64,000 bases of DNA from Durusdinium trenchii (GCA_963970005.1 CAXAMN010022028.1:1-64000); one strand, 5' to 3'. Counted from the first letter of the stretch, positions 9,781-21,233 are shown. The notes: generated from the sequence alone by a model not told the origin. Translations and numbers: made by a program.

Positions 9781-10723
9781 AGTACTGCACAAAAGAACCC
9801 GCGCTGAGCGAAAGTTCGAGCGCCGGGGCATCATCTTGCGAGAAGCGGGAGTCACGATGCGAACACGTATCGCTTATTTTGTCGCCTTACGACTGCTCCT
9901 GCCGTTCATTGAAAACATTCAAAATGAGGCCGAGCTTGATTCAGCAGTTGCAGAGTGGGTCGAACTTTGTTGGGAAGACGGTGAATCTTTATACACTGTC
10001 GGAAATGCGCTGTCTGGGTTACATTTTTACGAGCCTTTGACGAGGCGCAAAATCCCTACAGCTTGGAGGCTTTTCGCCAATTGGAAAAAGATGGAATGGC
10101 CAGCTAGAGCACCACCCATTACGCGAGATATCATTTTGAGCTTGGCATACTATGCAATTTGCCATGATGACATCTTCTTCGGTTGCCTGTTGTGCCTGGG
10201 GTTCTATACCCTCCTTCGTACAGGAGAACTCTTGAATTTGCGAGGCTCAGACCTCCTGGTCAATGCTCGTCAAGTTGTAATATCCTTAAAGGATACTAAG
10301 ACCGGTAAAAGAACAGCGGCCAACGAAATGGTCACAACAGATGATCCCTTCACAGTGATGGTTGTGCAGACTACGTACGACATCCTTGCCGCTTGGAACG
10401 CCTTGTCGCGGAAGCTCTGGGAATTTTCTGGCCAGGCCTTTCGCCGACACTTTGACGTGTACCTTCGTAAATTCAAGTTGCAGTCCCTTGGCCTTAGGCC
10501 GTACTCCATGAGGCGGGGTGGCGCCACCTGGCTTGTGCAGAGTACAGGCTCTATGGAAATCGCCCTTTTAAAGGGTAGGTGGGCGAGCCACCGAGTGGCC
10601 CGTATATACATAGCTGACGGTCTATCTAAGCTCCCAGATGTCACACTGCCGGTTGAGTCGAAACGGTTGCTTGCTGCTTGGGACCCACGTCACCTTCGTG
10701 CCGACAAGGGGGCCCGTGGATAG
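9761..10723 (+). CDS. Tyrosine recombinase of the retroelement
   Basis: ATG at 9761 overlaps the RNase H frame by 20 bp; 320 residues. The N-terminal region is basic (KVLHKRTRAERKFERRGI) and helical. The catalytic region shows LLRTGELLNL (first Arg about 152), a Lys-containing hairpin DTKTGKR, SMRRGGATW (second Arg about 251; the usual His of HxxR is Ser), GRWAS (Trp in the H/W position) and IYIADG (nucleophile Tyr 283). Integrates the circular cDNA by strand exchange without an integrase (family knowledge). The R-R-Y set is complete, so this ORF may be intact. The stop lies 41 bp before the assembly gap. Confidence 0.82.
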   Translation: MARVGVKVLHKRTRAERKFERRGIILREAGVTMRTRIAYFVALRLLLPFIENIQNEAELDSAVAEWVELCWEDGESLYTVGNALSGLHFYEPLTRRKIPTAWRLFANWKKMEWPARAPPITRDIILSLAYYAICHDDIFFGCLLCLGFYTLLRTGELLNLRGSDLLVNARQVVISLKDTKTGKRTAANEMVTTDDPFTVMVVQTTYDILAAWNALSRKLWEFSGQAFRRHFDVYLRKFKLQSLGLRPYSMRRGGATWLVQSTGSMEIALLKGRWASHRVARIYIADGLSKLPDVTLPVESKRLLAAWDPRHLRADKGARG

Positions 10724-10763
10724 GCTGTGAGAGTTCGCTTTGCAACCAAAATAGAAGATAAAT

Positions 10764-10773
10764 NNNNNNNNNN
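10764..10773. other. Assembly gap (10 N)
   Basis: Ten Ns join two contigs. The gap begins 41 bp after the recombinase stop, just where the retroelement's right terminal repeat would be expected, so a collapsed repeat is a likely cause. True gap size is unknown. Confidence 0.97.
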
Positions 10774-11587
10774 CGGGATTGTGAAAGCCTACTCCAGTTG
10801 CGGTAAAAAAGGTGAGCCCTAACAGCTTGGCCTAAGGGGGTTGCACGCACCGTCGAAGTAGCGGACATCGCCAAGAAGCGAATGTCAAATCCCGGCAGCG
10901 TGGCAAAATGCACCAGCAATCAATCAGGAAGTCATGCAGTGCCCATGTGAAACAGATGTGAACCAGACCTAGGATGCTTAAAGTTTCCTTCACTCCATAT
11001 ATCTCCATATTATGGAAGGAATATTTATAAACTCCTTTTCAACCACCCCAATGTAATATGTGTACATATGCCATATGTGGAGTGTTCCTTCATGTGTTGG
11101 CCGTTTCTCTTGCCACAGGCTGATGCCTTTGAGGGTTCTTTGCATGGCGAGAACTCTCCACGCAGCCCGACCAATAACAAGGCTGGCGATCTGCATCAAT
11201 CCCAGTGAGTCCTGTGAAGAGTTGACGTGTCCGGGTCATTTGTCCGAGTCGTCAGTCGTCGAAGTATGTTGGTTAGTCGTCAGTCGTCGAACTAGTAGCG
11301 GTTTGTGAACAGTACATTGTGTTGATCACAAGGTTAAAACACCAGGGCCATCTATGATTCATCTATGTGAAGAGGGAAACACTTTTATAGTTACAACAAT
11401 TTTACACGTACTGTAATGAAGGAATTGCTGTAGAATCTACTGTCGGCCTCACATGACTCAACCATGTACCCTTCGTATAAAAAGCGAAACGAAACACATC
11501 TGTTTGCCAGGGAATCACTATATATATACTATATAGGTCAAAATTTTACGGGAGTTGTTTTCACCACAATTTTTATACTTTGCCCAG
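10774..11587. other. Non-coding stretch right of the gap
   Basis: No coding signal. Contains AT-rich patches (11000-11060, 11515-11540) and a short tandem duplication of TCAGTCGTCGAA units at about 11250-11292. It may include the right end of the tyrosine-recombinase element, but no repeat matching its left side was recognised. Confidence 0.4.
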
Positions 11588-11901
11588 GTCACGCGACTGT
11601 CAAACACATCCAATTAGGGGTACATTCAGGTGTGGGAGACGCCAGGCTACCATCAACTGAACAACATGGATCTATCTCGGCCCCTGTAATCCCCCAAAGC
11701 CCAAAAAAGGCCAACGCCGGGAGCCTCGAGGCGTCGCTTCGCAGCTCTAGCCCTTCCCTCCGCAGCGACACTGGCATGGAAGCTATGACCAACGGTGTTG
11801 CGGCACCCGTACAAGCGGCACAGCAGCGTGCAGCCATGCTGCTGCGGCAGCGCTCGCAGCGAGAGATGGAAGATGTCCGAAGTGCCCTGGCAAGAGGGAT
11901 T
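11588..11901 (+). CDS. Candidate exon, Ser-rich then coiled coil
   Basis: An acceptor-like tttgcccag ends at 11587. One frame stays open to a TGA at 11902. The first part is Ser/Pro/Gly-rich (LEASLRSSSPSLRSD); the second is a charged helix (AQQRAAMLLRQRSQREMEDV). It is the longest single candidate exon of the coiled-coil type. The donor may be AAGAGG/GATTTG (a GA donor), since GA donors recur in the array at 22-30 kb. Could be an N-terminal exon of that gene or of a separate one. Confidence 0.4.
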
Positions 11902-11904
11902 TGA

Positions 11905-12735
11905 CTCGACTTGACGATGATAGTCGCCAGTTCTTTCTTTTGCTGATCATACAGGTGTAAAGAATCAAACACCTCAAAACTGCCATGCGCTGAGTGACTA
12001 GCTTGTAACATCTTAGTGACATGAATTTGGATCAGCCATAACCTGCGCAAAAGCTACGTACAAAAGGACCCAAACCCTCCACAACCCATTGAGCCTCCAA
12101 GTTGATGTTTTTGAAGCAGCTGGCTGTTTCGGCCCATGCTTGTTGAAGGCATGACAATGTCCAAACATATAATATAGTGCCGGCGCATGCTGGCGCACTA
12201 TTCCTAAAGATTATTCAGTGTTGACTTATTTGGGGGACCCCTTTTGGTCATGCTTCATACTCTTTGCTGGGTATCAGCATACTAGTAGTGCCTTATTTGG
12301 AGTCGTTCCGGCTGACTCAGGAAAGCAAATGAGTTGTCTTGTGTCTTGTGAAAGCGTGAAGAGAAATGTTTACACGTTGCTGCATGGTGGTCAAGCCGCA
12401 AGCCTTAATATATGCCCAGACTTCTCAGCGGAAGTTGAAAAAAACACATGTCCGGGACACCTGCGCCAGTGGGGTCACGTATGGCTTCTCAAAAGGATTT
12501 GAATCCATGTGCAACCCCACTTGATGGTGACTTCATGGTGGGTAAATTTGGAGGGTGTGTTGTTTGAGGATGTTTGGGTTGAGGTCTCTGATAGATCAGT
12601 AAACACCTCAGATAGATCATATCAGATACTAAATCTGCTTTGTCAGCACCCTAGAAAGACCAACCTGTAAACATCACATTCGTCCACACCACCTGGCCCT
12701 GGTTCACCCGCACCGTTCCATGCGCCCGAGGCCAG
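11905..12735. other. Non-coding stretch, nothing assigned
   Basis: Short overlapping frames only, no motif. Probably intron. Confidence 0.35.
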
Positions 12736-12810
12736 AAGGAGGATGAAGTTCAAGCGCTGCGACTGGCGGCAGAACAGCGGAAGAAGGACCGAGCTGCTGC
12801 GTCGCCGCGA
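12736..12810 (+). CDS. Candidate coiled-coil exon
   Basis: After a gccag acceptor the frame reads KEDEVQALRLAAEQRKKDRA and meets TGA at 12811. Shifting frame by one base within the exon gives a second charged-helix reading (LLRRRDERELRKTREARGK) that stays open to about 12855. Either the donor lies near 12790 or a 1-bp indel separates two halves of a longer exon. Coiled-coil type as in the array. Confidence 0.45.
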
Positions 12811-13208
12811 TGAGAGGGAGCTGCGAAAGACACGTGAAGCACGGGGCAAAGCCCAATTTTGAGGTCGCTGAACTTGGTCACGTGGATTTGTTTGGGGGGG
12901 TGTTGGCTATGCAGTGTGGCAGATGGCAAGTCACTTCCTGTTTTTGCAGGAGCTTCCGCTTCTAAGTAGTTTTGATACAGCGTGAGTCATAGACATGACA
13001 TGGTTTGATCCACATTGTTAGAGACAACATGAAACAACTCACTCAACACATGTTCATATGATTTCAACGATCTTTAATCTTTATATAACTGTACAAACTA
13101 TTGCAAACTAGTTGAACTATGTCGAATCTTGATTGATAAATCATTGTTTTAAATCAGGAGTCTACATTAGACTCCGCAAAAGAAGACTTCTCGTCCACCA
13201 GCGCGCAG

Positions 13209-13273
13209 TCTGCGGTGCGCCAAGAGCAGCGCAGGACTTGGAAGCGCTTCTGCAGCAGGCAGATGCCTCGCGC
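13209..13273 (+). CDS. Candidate coiled-coil exon
   Basis: A cgcgcag acceptor precedes a frame that reads AAQDLEALLQQADASR with heptad-like Leu spacing, ending at TGA 13274. The start is uncertain because a second AG at 13233-13234 would also serve. Isolated copy. Confidence 0.35.
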
Positions 13274-13644
13274 TGAAATACAGCGGGGCACAGTACAGGG
13301 GGATCGAAGCGGCCGGTGGTCAAAACAGAGATTGCTTCTGTTAGAGGATTGATACTAGTTTTGATAGTTTTTGTATAGTCAAATTGTTGTTTGATGATCC
13401 AAGTGGCTCACAACCTCGAGTGTACACATAGGACCTCGTATCTTCAAAACGACTGTAGTAGGTAGCAGGGAAGAAACTTGAATATATACCCAATTTGGTA
13501 AGGGCAAAACACATAAGGAGGAGTTTTGGCTGGCTGCATGGTTTTGTCGTTTCCCTTTCTATCATAGAGTTGTCCCACACTCCCATACAACATGTTTCCT
13601 GTAGAATCACACATAAACGGGATAAATGTATATCATATCTATTT

Positions 13645-13677
13645 ATCTCCCTCTCTCTCTCTATATATATATATTTA
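13645..13677. repeat. Microsatellite (CT)n then (AT)n
   Basis: A short CT repeat runs directly into a TA repeat. Polymerase-slippage tract in probable intron. Confidence 0.8.
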
Positions 13678-13757
13678 ACTATTCCATACATGGATGGTTT
13701 GGGAATGATCCTACTTATATATGGGTTTGGGGTTGAACTTGTGCTCCCATCCCACAG

Positions 13758-13843
13758 GAAGAGCAAGAGCGTGAGAGCTTTGAAGACCTTCTCGCCAGGC
13801 ACGGCGGGCGGCGAGTCTCCGCCCGTGTTCGCGCCGTTTCTCG
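13758..13843 (+). CDS. Candidate coiled-coil exon
   Basis: The strong acceptor cccatcccacag is followed by EEQERESFEDLLARHGGRR and a basic stretch. The helix is credible up to ARH; the later part may be read-through into intron. Isolated copy on the same strand as the others. Confidence 0.42.
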
Positions 13844-14396
13844 CACCGTTTCTGTCTTTTGGTCTCTACAACATTGCCAGGGTTGTGGACACTTGATCCG
13901 AAACAACATGAACACAGACAGATTTAAGGATATGGGCACTAGAAACAGCACATGGACAGTTTTTGGTTAGTACGTGTTGCGTCGTTTTCTGAACTGGATC
14001 GGACTTCAGGCTCTGCCACTCCCAGGTTCAGTCAGGTCTTGCCATCGGCGTACGAGATCTATGCTGGCTGTATGCGGTACTCTTTTGGAAACTGTGTAGC
14101 TTCTAGTTACTATAGTAGTAAGATGTAGTAAGAATGCTCCTAGTAGCGATGGGAGCCCCGATCGTAGCATCCGATCGCTCCTAGTAGTGCCAGGAGCCCT
14201 GTTCGTTACTTCTCCACATGCCGCCCCAAAGCCTCGTGACTACGGTGTACAAACACAGCAGTGCCATGACTGGTCCGTTCTGCCTTCTCCTGCCCCGCGG
14301 TCGACTCGTCCTCGTCGCCGACCACCAAGTCGGTCAACTCGTCGGTTCGAAGACGAAATAGGTCGGTTTCAGTTCTTTGTAGTTCTGGCAGCTATA

Positions 14397-14534
14397 GATT
14401 GGGTGCGTATTGTACTAGGGGGACCGACGCAGACTCCCAACCAATGGATTTATATACTTAGTTAGTCAGTTGGTTTGTTTTGATATTCGCAGAGGTCGAA
14501 CTGGGGGGTCTCCCTATTCCAACACACACCCAGC
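14397..14534. repeat. MITE-like inverted-repeat element, family 1, copy 2
   Basis: The left arm GATTGGGTGCG...CTAGGGGGACC and the right arm GGGGTCTCCCTATT...ACACACCCAGC are inverted complements. They match the arms of the copy at 34.5 kb. Interior longer than in other copies. Confidence 0.55.
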
Positions 14535-14631
14535 TGAATCCAAGAAGTGGGTCTGCTTCGAGGGGTCTGGCCTTTCCTTCATCCAAGAAGAAGTCCGAAC
14601 GGAGGACCCACATCGGACCTTTCCCTGACAG

Positions 14632-14680
14632 GTTGGAGTCTTCCGAAGACGCTCGAGAGGCGCTTGAGGCACCTGCCGGG
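14632..14680 (+). CDS. Candidate coiled-coil exon
   Basis: A ctttccctgacag acceptor, then a frame reading LESSEDAREALEAPAG. Short, acidic, helical up to the Pro. Boundary on the 3' side unresolved. Confidence 0.35.
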
Positions 14681-14759
14681 TGGGGAGATGGGCAGCATGT
14701 GTCGAGTGTCGAGTCTAGAATGGGTCATTTGAGATTCTTTTTCAAGGGCTGGTAACTAG

Positions 14760-16435
14760 ACTCACCCATTTCTCGGGCATCTAACAACTGGGAATTATAG
14801 TGTCTATATGTGTCTATCATGGAAGAAGGTCACTATCTTTTCCAGGAAGATCTTGAGCGGCTCACTCCTTGTCCACAGTGACCTACCCGGCCCATTTTCT
14901 CGATATCTTTTGCTGACGTTTCCTCGCTTTTCCCCGTCAGTGGAGTGTTACCCTGCACCATCGCACACTGCCGCGCAGTCATCATGAACCGGTGGACAAG
15001 ACAGAGCTTTCGTGTGCTGCCTTCCAGATGAACGTCCCCCAAGTAGGAGAACAGTGACACATGTCATTCGCTCCACCCGCATCGCCTCATCGACGCCTCG
15101 GGGGCCCGGCTTGGGGAATCCTCGGGGGGCCGGCACGCGAAGCGCGGTTTGGGCTACATCGCTACATGCTACGCTCGGTTTGGGCTTTGGGTGAGAGCAT
15201 AACCATGAAGTTCTTGGAACACACCACTGTTCTCAGCTCATGGGCGATGCCGCGATGCCACACAGCACAACAAACAAACTCCTTCTCAGTGTGCAAACAG
15301 GAGCAGCTGGCTTCAATGACCGCTGAAGCAGAGAGGCCGGAAGACAGCAACTGTGGATCCTCATCAAAAGGGTGTGAACTGCGTTTAACTTGTTGATAAT
15401 CCTCCAGGGCTTCAGCCAAAGTGATTCTTGTCACTTTCCCTAATCAGCTGGGCCTTTGGGGTGGGCGACTGCGGCCCAGCCACGCCAAAGCCCTAGCTGG
15501 CCTTTCTTGAGCCGTGTGACTGTGTCTTCCCAACTCGGCCGAACTTTGGCTCCGTTGATTGGAGAACGACCAGAAGGCGAACGTGCACCCAAACTAATAG
15601 GGGCTCCTGGCCTTACTACTAGCGATCGGACGGTGCCCATACCTGGTACAGGCAAACAATCTTTGGAAAGGTGCTTGGTATTTTCACAGTTTGGGTATGT
15701 GGATCCCTATACTGGGCTTGTTGGGGGCGAGAGTAATGTGTAATGCAATTGTATGCAATTGTAATGTTTGTTGTGAGTGTTTTACCCTTATTCTGAGTTT
15801 AATCCACAGCTTCTTCAATGGACAGGGTTGCCCCAAAACCAATCTATTTACTGTATACATGTATATGATGACTGATATACAGATGTACAGTTTGGTCTAC
15901 TGTATACATGTCATTTCATGTCATTTCAAGTCAACAATGTTGATGACTGATATACAGATCTACAATTTGGCATATTTAGAAGCGTATTTGCCTGAATATT
16001 TATGATATGATATAATATGTATATAATTGTATATATACAATATATTGTGTGTATATTATATATATATATGTGTGTGTATGTCAAATACAAATCGCACGTT
16101 CCGGGATTCCATACCCGCATTTTGAACTTGAAGGGGAAATTGAACTGAACTTGCAAACTTGCAGACCTTAAGTACGCCTTCGAGGAGCACACACATGCCA
16201 AGAAATGTCAACACCAGCAGAGAGACCTGTGCTCCACTTGCAGGAAATCATGTGCGAACTAAGCCGAAGAACGCCTTTATTTATACTGCCTTCATGTCCT
16301 GGCTCGTTCCGGCAGCCAGAAAATAGAATAGACCAAGAGCAAGCCACCAAAAAAAGGGCTCTCCTAGCTTCAAGATCCATCCATCCACCCTGGTCAACAT
16401 TCACCGAGTTGAATGTCTCTGTACCAGAAGCTGTG
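14760..16435. other. Mostly non-coding stretch with local duplications
   Basis: Contains an imperfect direct duplication (GATGACTGATATACAGAT at about 15869 and again at about 15942) and an AT/TG microsatellite at about 16018-16080. A few weak exon-like snatches are present (EDLERLTP after tttccag at 14845; LADLKYAFEEHTHAKK at about 16160). None has enough support to call. Confidence 0.4.
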
Positions 16436-16492
16436 AGGTTGGCTTCTGAGCGAGAAGACCTCCTTGGCAGGCTCGATAGGGTTTCCGACAAG
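16436..16492 (+). CDS. Candidate coiled-coil exon
   Basis: Frame reads RLASEREDLLGRLDRVSDK with Leu at heptad-like spacing. The 3' end AAG/GATTGC would be a GA donor of the kind seen in the array. The start is not fixed. Confidence 0.42.
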
Positions 16493-16772
16493 GATTGCTC
16501 AACATTCAGGGAGTTGACTTGGGAGCCAAAGGGTATGCGTTCATTGGAACCTCCAAATTTCCTGGCCCGGTTGATGTGTCTTATTTCTTGTCTTTATCAG
16601 CTGGATAGTCTGGGAAACGCGGGCGAAGGAGAAGACCTGCAGCATTGACATTTGGAAAAAGAGCGGCCAGTTCAGATCCAAGAAATCTACTGTATTCTGA
16701 GGAAGTGCTTTGCTCATCCTTTGACCAGTTCACTGTCCTTTCCCCAGAAAATGATGTGTAATGTGCGATCCT

Positions 16773-17057
16773 GATTAGTAAAGGGCCCCCGCCCCTCAAA
16801 CAAACAGGGGACCCTCTATAATAAACTATCACCAAAACAAATCTGGATTCCTGGTGAGGGATCTTTTGTAATTGATTGTAGTATTCATTTTCCTTTCATA
16901 GATTAATTAGGAATTCAAACCCTTATTAATTAGGTTTCCAATTTAAAAATTTAGGGTCCCCCAAAAAAGTTGGCATTATTCAGGACCCATTTTTCAAACA
17001 GGGGGGTTTTAATAAATTTGGAAAAAAATCGCATTATAGAGGACCCCTTTACTAATC
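16773..17057. repeat. Terminal-inverted-repeat element (about 285 bp)
   Basis: GATTAGTAAAGGGCCCC at the left and GGACCCCTTTACTAATC at the right are inverted complements with about 15 of 17 matches. Both are followed inward by a second complementary block (GGGGACCCTCTATAATAAA near 16800; TTATAGAGGACCCC near 17034). No ORF inside, so a non-autonomous MITE-like element is likely. Confidence 0.55.
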
Positions 17058-19537
17058 GAGATCCAACATTATCAAGGTTTGGCCTGCCTAAAACAACATA
17101 TTACACACCCTGGAAGAATCATGGTTACTTGGATAGCATGGTCCCTTCGATGGCCATTGCCCGAACACCAAACAGGTGCTTTTCCACTCCCAGTTTAATT
17201 TCTGGGAGTGTAATATGTAACTAGGGTGTAGCCCTTTACCAGTAGCAGTCGGTTAAAGATTATCACTATTTTTGGGAAAGGCCTTTACTAATCATCATCA
17301 TCCACTGTTACTGGGAACGGGACATACCTAATATGTAACCTTCACAGCCAAGTATTTATTTACTGCATGCAGACTAGTCATGACTAGTCTGTATACAGAC
17401 CGGTCTCCACTTCCTCTACACCACACTGCTTGTGCACAAGAGACCACCCAAAGTCTGGAAACACAAGGGTGTTGGTGTCACAGGCTGCTTGCTTTCGAAA
17501 GACGTTGAACGCATTGTTTTTCTGACAAGATGTTTCTTCTTCGGTTGTACCAGCATCAAAAAGAGCACGGTGCACGGCGGCTTTGCAAGAGATAACGACA
17601 ACCTCTACCTGATGTACAATCCAGGGCCCCGGTCGGACCGAAACGAGTGCACGAGCTTCAAAAAAGACTTGCACAGTGGGCTACAATGAGGTAAAGATGA
17701 AGACGATGAAGGCATTGAAGCGTTTGCGGATCGATTCCCTGCTTGAGACCGTCACGAGATTGTTTGGAGCCACCCCAACCCACTGAAGGGTTCTTTGCAG
17801 GTCGGAACGCCCAAAAGAAACGCCGAGGATCGGGATTGCGGGGTTTGACCCAGGGTACCCCGGGTACCAACCTTGAGAGTTATGCTGCGACGCTTTTTTA
17901 GGGTTTCTTTTGGGCTTGGTTTAAGGCTTCACGGATATGATTTGAGCTGGCTTTCTTTCCCTGGCTTTCAACCTGGCTTCCAGAAAGGTTGCGAATTGCG
18001 CTTCCTTCCGGTGTGTCAAGGGAGGCCATGCATGAAACGGGTCCACCCTTGAACCAGTGGGGACCCGTGCTTTTGGCTCTCTGGACCCCAATCTGGGCAC
18101 CCCTTCAAGGCCAGAAACAGACAAGGCTTCTACCCGACTGATAGCTTGGAGAACTTTTAAACCCCACGTCCCTCCTGGGGTGCCAGACTCTCCGCTTTGA
18201 CTTGTACTTCCAAGTTAGGAACCTTCCAACATTTGGATTCTCGATTTCTCGACTATGCCACTCGAGTTTCCTTATTCAGTTTTCAGTTTCGAACGTGGTC
18301 TCCTGACTCAAGTGGTTTCCTGGCTCGTTGACAGGTTGCAGGGAGGTTGATGCCTAGGTTGCTCCACCCATGCCATATGTATGCCATGTTTGCAGATCAG
18401 TTGGGGTGATCGGGGACGCACGGTTGTTGGTCGTACGAGAACAAGGCCATTAGTTGACTCAGCTGACAGCAGATTTGTGGCCACTCAACTTGCGCTACCC
18501 CAAGCTTGTATCCTTCTAGCTATGACCCAAGTGGAAGGGTGACCTTCTGAAACAAAATCAATTCGTCAACGAGTCGGGACACAAAACAAGGTCCGCTCTG
18601 GGACCTGCGGTCCGGGCATGTCTTCTGCGTGATTGTTGTCATCTGTACGATGCAGCAACTGGGGCGGAAGTAATGTGGCCTGGTCACACCCTTTACAGTA
18701 GTACAAGTGGAAGGGGCTGAGGCACGCCGGACTGAGGCAAACCGAGCGCCCGATCTGCATGCAGCTAGGTAGCAAGTGCTTGCACCAGTGAGCTTTGTAA
18801 CAAGTGAGCTTTGTAAGCAACCACCGATACAGGAGTTTAGGTTTGGGAAGACCCAGGGGTGCTTGCAACGAGCGGATGTTTAAGCCGGAAGAAAATGGCT
18901 ACGTGTAAGTCGACATTATGTACGTAACTATCATGGAATGACATTCCAAAAACGACATTCCACGTGTACGTTGATGAGGCACAAATTGCGGGCTGCAAGT
19001 GCCTCCTGTTCACACCATATCCTACAGCTGTACTTGGTTGATCGAAGCATAGGCTTTCCAGCCCTGAGGGGTGTGATGGGCTGTGTACGGTAGAACGGCT
19101 CTAGAGCAATAGCACAACGACAGCAGGAAAACCATCCAAAGCCACCCTACCAGGCTACCGATCTATCTTTTGTCGTCGAGAACTCCAAGAGACACGCCCT
19201 TTCTTTGTGTGATGAGGAAACAAGCTGTCAGGGCATGTCAGGGCAGCCATGTTGGAATCGTCACTTCTAGCTTTGCCCTTCCTTTCAATATGTGTGTTTT
19301 TCGGGTAGAGGTTTTTCTCAGGCTCGCCGCAATGCTGGCCCGCATGGAACAGCATGCACCCGCTAATGGGAACAAGAATGCGCCTGTGGGCTTTGAACAT
19401 CTTTGAACAGAACTCAACAATTGTTTTCGGTACCTGCTAGTTTCGTTGTTCCAACTGAGTTCATGATTGTTTTTCAAGCAAGCAACATTGGCTGTTTGGT
19501 TGAACTGAAGTTTTGAATCAGTGCTCAAAAACGTGGA
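17058..19537. other. Non-coding stretch, no supported gene
   Basis: Frames are short and lack motifs. A Lys/Arg-rich snatch after tttgcag at 17800 (RNAQKKRRGSG) could be a minimal exon. Otherwise nothing is seen; likely intron. Confidence 0.4.
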
Positions 19538-19576
19538 AGGCTTCAAAGCTCGGAGGAAGCCAACAAGATGCTCCAG
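19538..19576 (+). CDS. Candidate short coiled-coil exon
   Basis: The frame reads LQSSEEANKMLQ and ends CAG before GTGCTG, a GT donor. Thirteen codons, similar in size to the E exons of the array. Acceptor not clear. Confidence 0.35.
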
Positions 19577-20489
19577 GTGCTGGTGGGCTTGGTGGGCTTG
19601 GCATGGACATGTTTTTCAGCGATTAAAAGGGAGTGCTTGATTCAGCTTGACAGCACCTCTAGATCTACATATTTGCAGATTCGGTGCACATCCCTTTACT
19701 GAGGGGTTGGCTGCCTAGCCTCACGCCGGGTGGCCTTTGTAAACCATCCTATTGGTATAGCAGGAGACATACTAGATTCCGTTTCCAAGTGTAGATACAG
19801 GTTTCTACATACCAACATCTACCAATTGTTTGTTGTTTTATTCAGGAATGTCAATCCCTTTTTCCAAACCCCTGTTGCTTCCAGTTGTGCAGAAGTTGGA
19901 GGGGGTCCCAAGCTTAAACAGGTTGGACGCTCCATATGGTTTGTGATGGGTTTCATGGTAGAATCTTCCAGTGACTTCCAGCACACTGATGTAGTTCAAA
20001 GAATGCCTTGATACCTCCGGTTCGGGTTTTTATTCCCTTTGGAATCTGACAGGGTTAGTCTTCGACTATGCATGCTGCCATGCCTTTTTGGGGGTACAAG
20101 CAACATTGGTTTTTGAAGGACTGCAGTGACCACAGAGCAGGCATGAATGATGCAATGCCACGAAAAATTGCAGTTCTGGAAAAGACAACGGCCTTCCCAA
20201 GCGTTGTATGTGCGCCTGGTTGTTCTTGAAGCAGTTCATGAGGGAATAACCCTCCTTTCTTGATCTATCTATGAACTCACAAATTGTACGTACTGTAGAT
20301 AGTGAATTTATCCTTTTCACATATCTTAGAGTAGCGATTTTAAGACCCCATGATTTTCTTCAAAAGGGGCAACTCCTTCAGCCAGCTTGAAGATATGACT
20401 CTCAGAGTATGGCAGAGTTCAAAAAGTGAACAGGAGCCCTCACCGGACGGCGTTCACCGGACGGCGGCCCTCGAATCTCATCCTCCCCT

Positions 20490-20582
20490 GAGGCCAAAGC
20501 GGCGCAGGCCGCGGAGGCCGCGCGCTCGGATGAGCGCGAGCTGCGGGAGCGCATGGAGAAGCTTAAGGAGCGCGGGCGTCGG
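20490..20582 (+). CDS. Coiled-coil exon, B-like (array start)
   Basis: Frame reads EAKAAQAAEAARSDERELRE followed by RMEKLKERGRR. The C-terminal half resembles class B (ELRxL..RLE). The end CGG/GTGGGG gives a normal GT donor, unlike the true B exons. Acceptor uncertain. Probably a diverged early member of the array. Confidence 0.5.
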
Positions 20583-21078
20583 GTGGGGCTGGATGGAAGC
20601 GGGACCATACGTGGCTTGAAAGAAGGACAGGAAGTATATGTCATTGTTTGAAGAATGCGAAGGACACTTGAGCAGTCATTTTGTGATTTCTCCAAACATT
20701 TTTTGTTTCATGGATGTTGTGAGAGAGGGATCGGGATGACTAACATTTGAGGTGAAAGATTGGGAGGCACAAGCGTCACAACGTGCTCGCTCGAGATATG
20801 AAACGGGCCTTTTGAGTTGCCGGAATACGCCAGAGGCATGCCTCCAACATGTCCTGGTACCAAAGTTCTTGCTACTCTAGCCATTGCACCTGATCTAGCT
20901 GCAGAAACGAGGCGTCCAAAGGTTCGCAAACCTCGGGATCATCCCAGCATTTCAGACGAAACACATGTAGACATGGTGTGTATTTTAAGAAGGAGACCGA
21001 CCCCTGGCCCCTGGCCCGGGCTGGGTGGGTAGACTGGTCCTTCTATCCCGAACCAAACCCAGGGGAGTTGCCTGGGAG

Positions 21079-21132
21079 GCATCCTCGCGAAAAGAAGTGG
21101 AAGAGCTGCATGCGCGACTGGAAGCAGCAAAG
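21079..21132 (+). CDS. Array exon C (copy 1)
   Basis: 54 nt, 18 codons, phase 0: acceptor gggag, then ASSRKEVEELHARLEAAK, then GC donor (AAG/GCGAGG). Same length and ending as the four other C exons. Confidence 0.65.
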
Positions 21133-21233
21133 GCGAGGTAGAGCTGACGACCTAAGAGCTGAAGTTCCGGTGTTTGTTTCCGCTCCCAAACCTCAGCTGC
21201 TCCATTCCGAGTTCTCGAGAGAAGTGTGCGCAG

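Larger units (their letters stand above)
3334..10723 (+). mobile_element. Tyrosine-recombinase (DIRS-like) retroelement with a C5-methyltransferase domain
   Basis: The coordinates span the coding part only. Gene order is zinc-ribbon ORF, Gag-like ORF, RT, RNase H first part, C5-cytosine methyltransferase, RNase H second part, tyrosine recombinase. RT plus RNase H plus a tyrosine recombinase in place of an integrase defines the DIRS/Ngaro/PAT class. No LTR, split direct repeat or inverted terminal repeat was found. The right end cannot be sought because a 10-N gap starts 41 bp past the recombinase stop. At least two coding joins need a +1 shift (A7 run at 5510-5516; near 9229-9240). The copy is therefore inactive, misassembled at homopolymers, or uses frameshifting. 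Confidence 0.85.

Noticed and set aside
2763..10944. Shared 14-mer GTCATGCAGTGCCC on both sides of the retroelement as a target duplication
   Set aside because: A 14-bp match between two places in 64 kb is expected several times by chance, and neither position abuts an element end.
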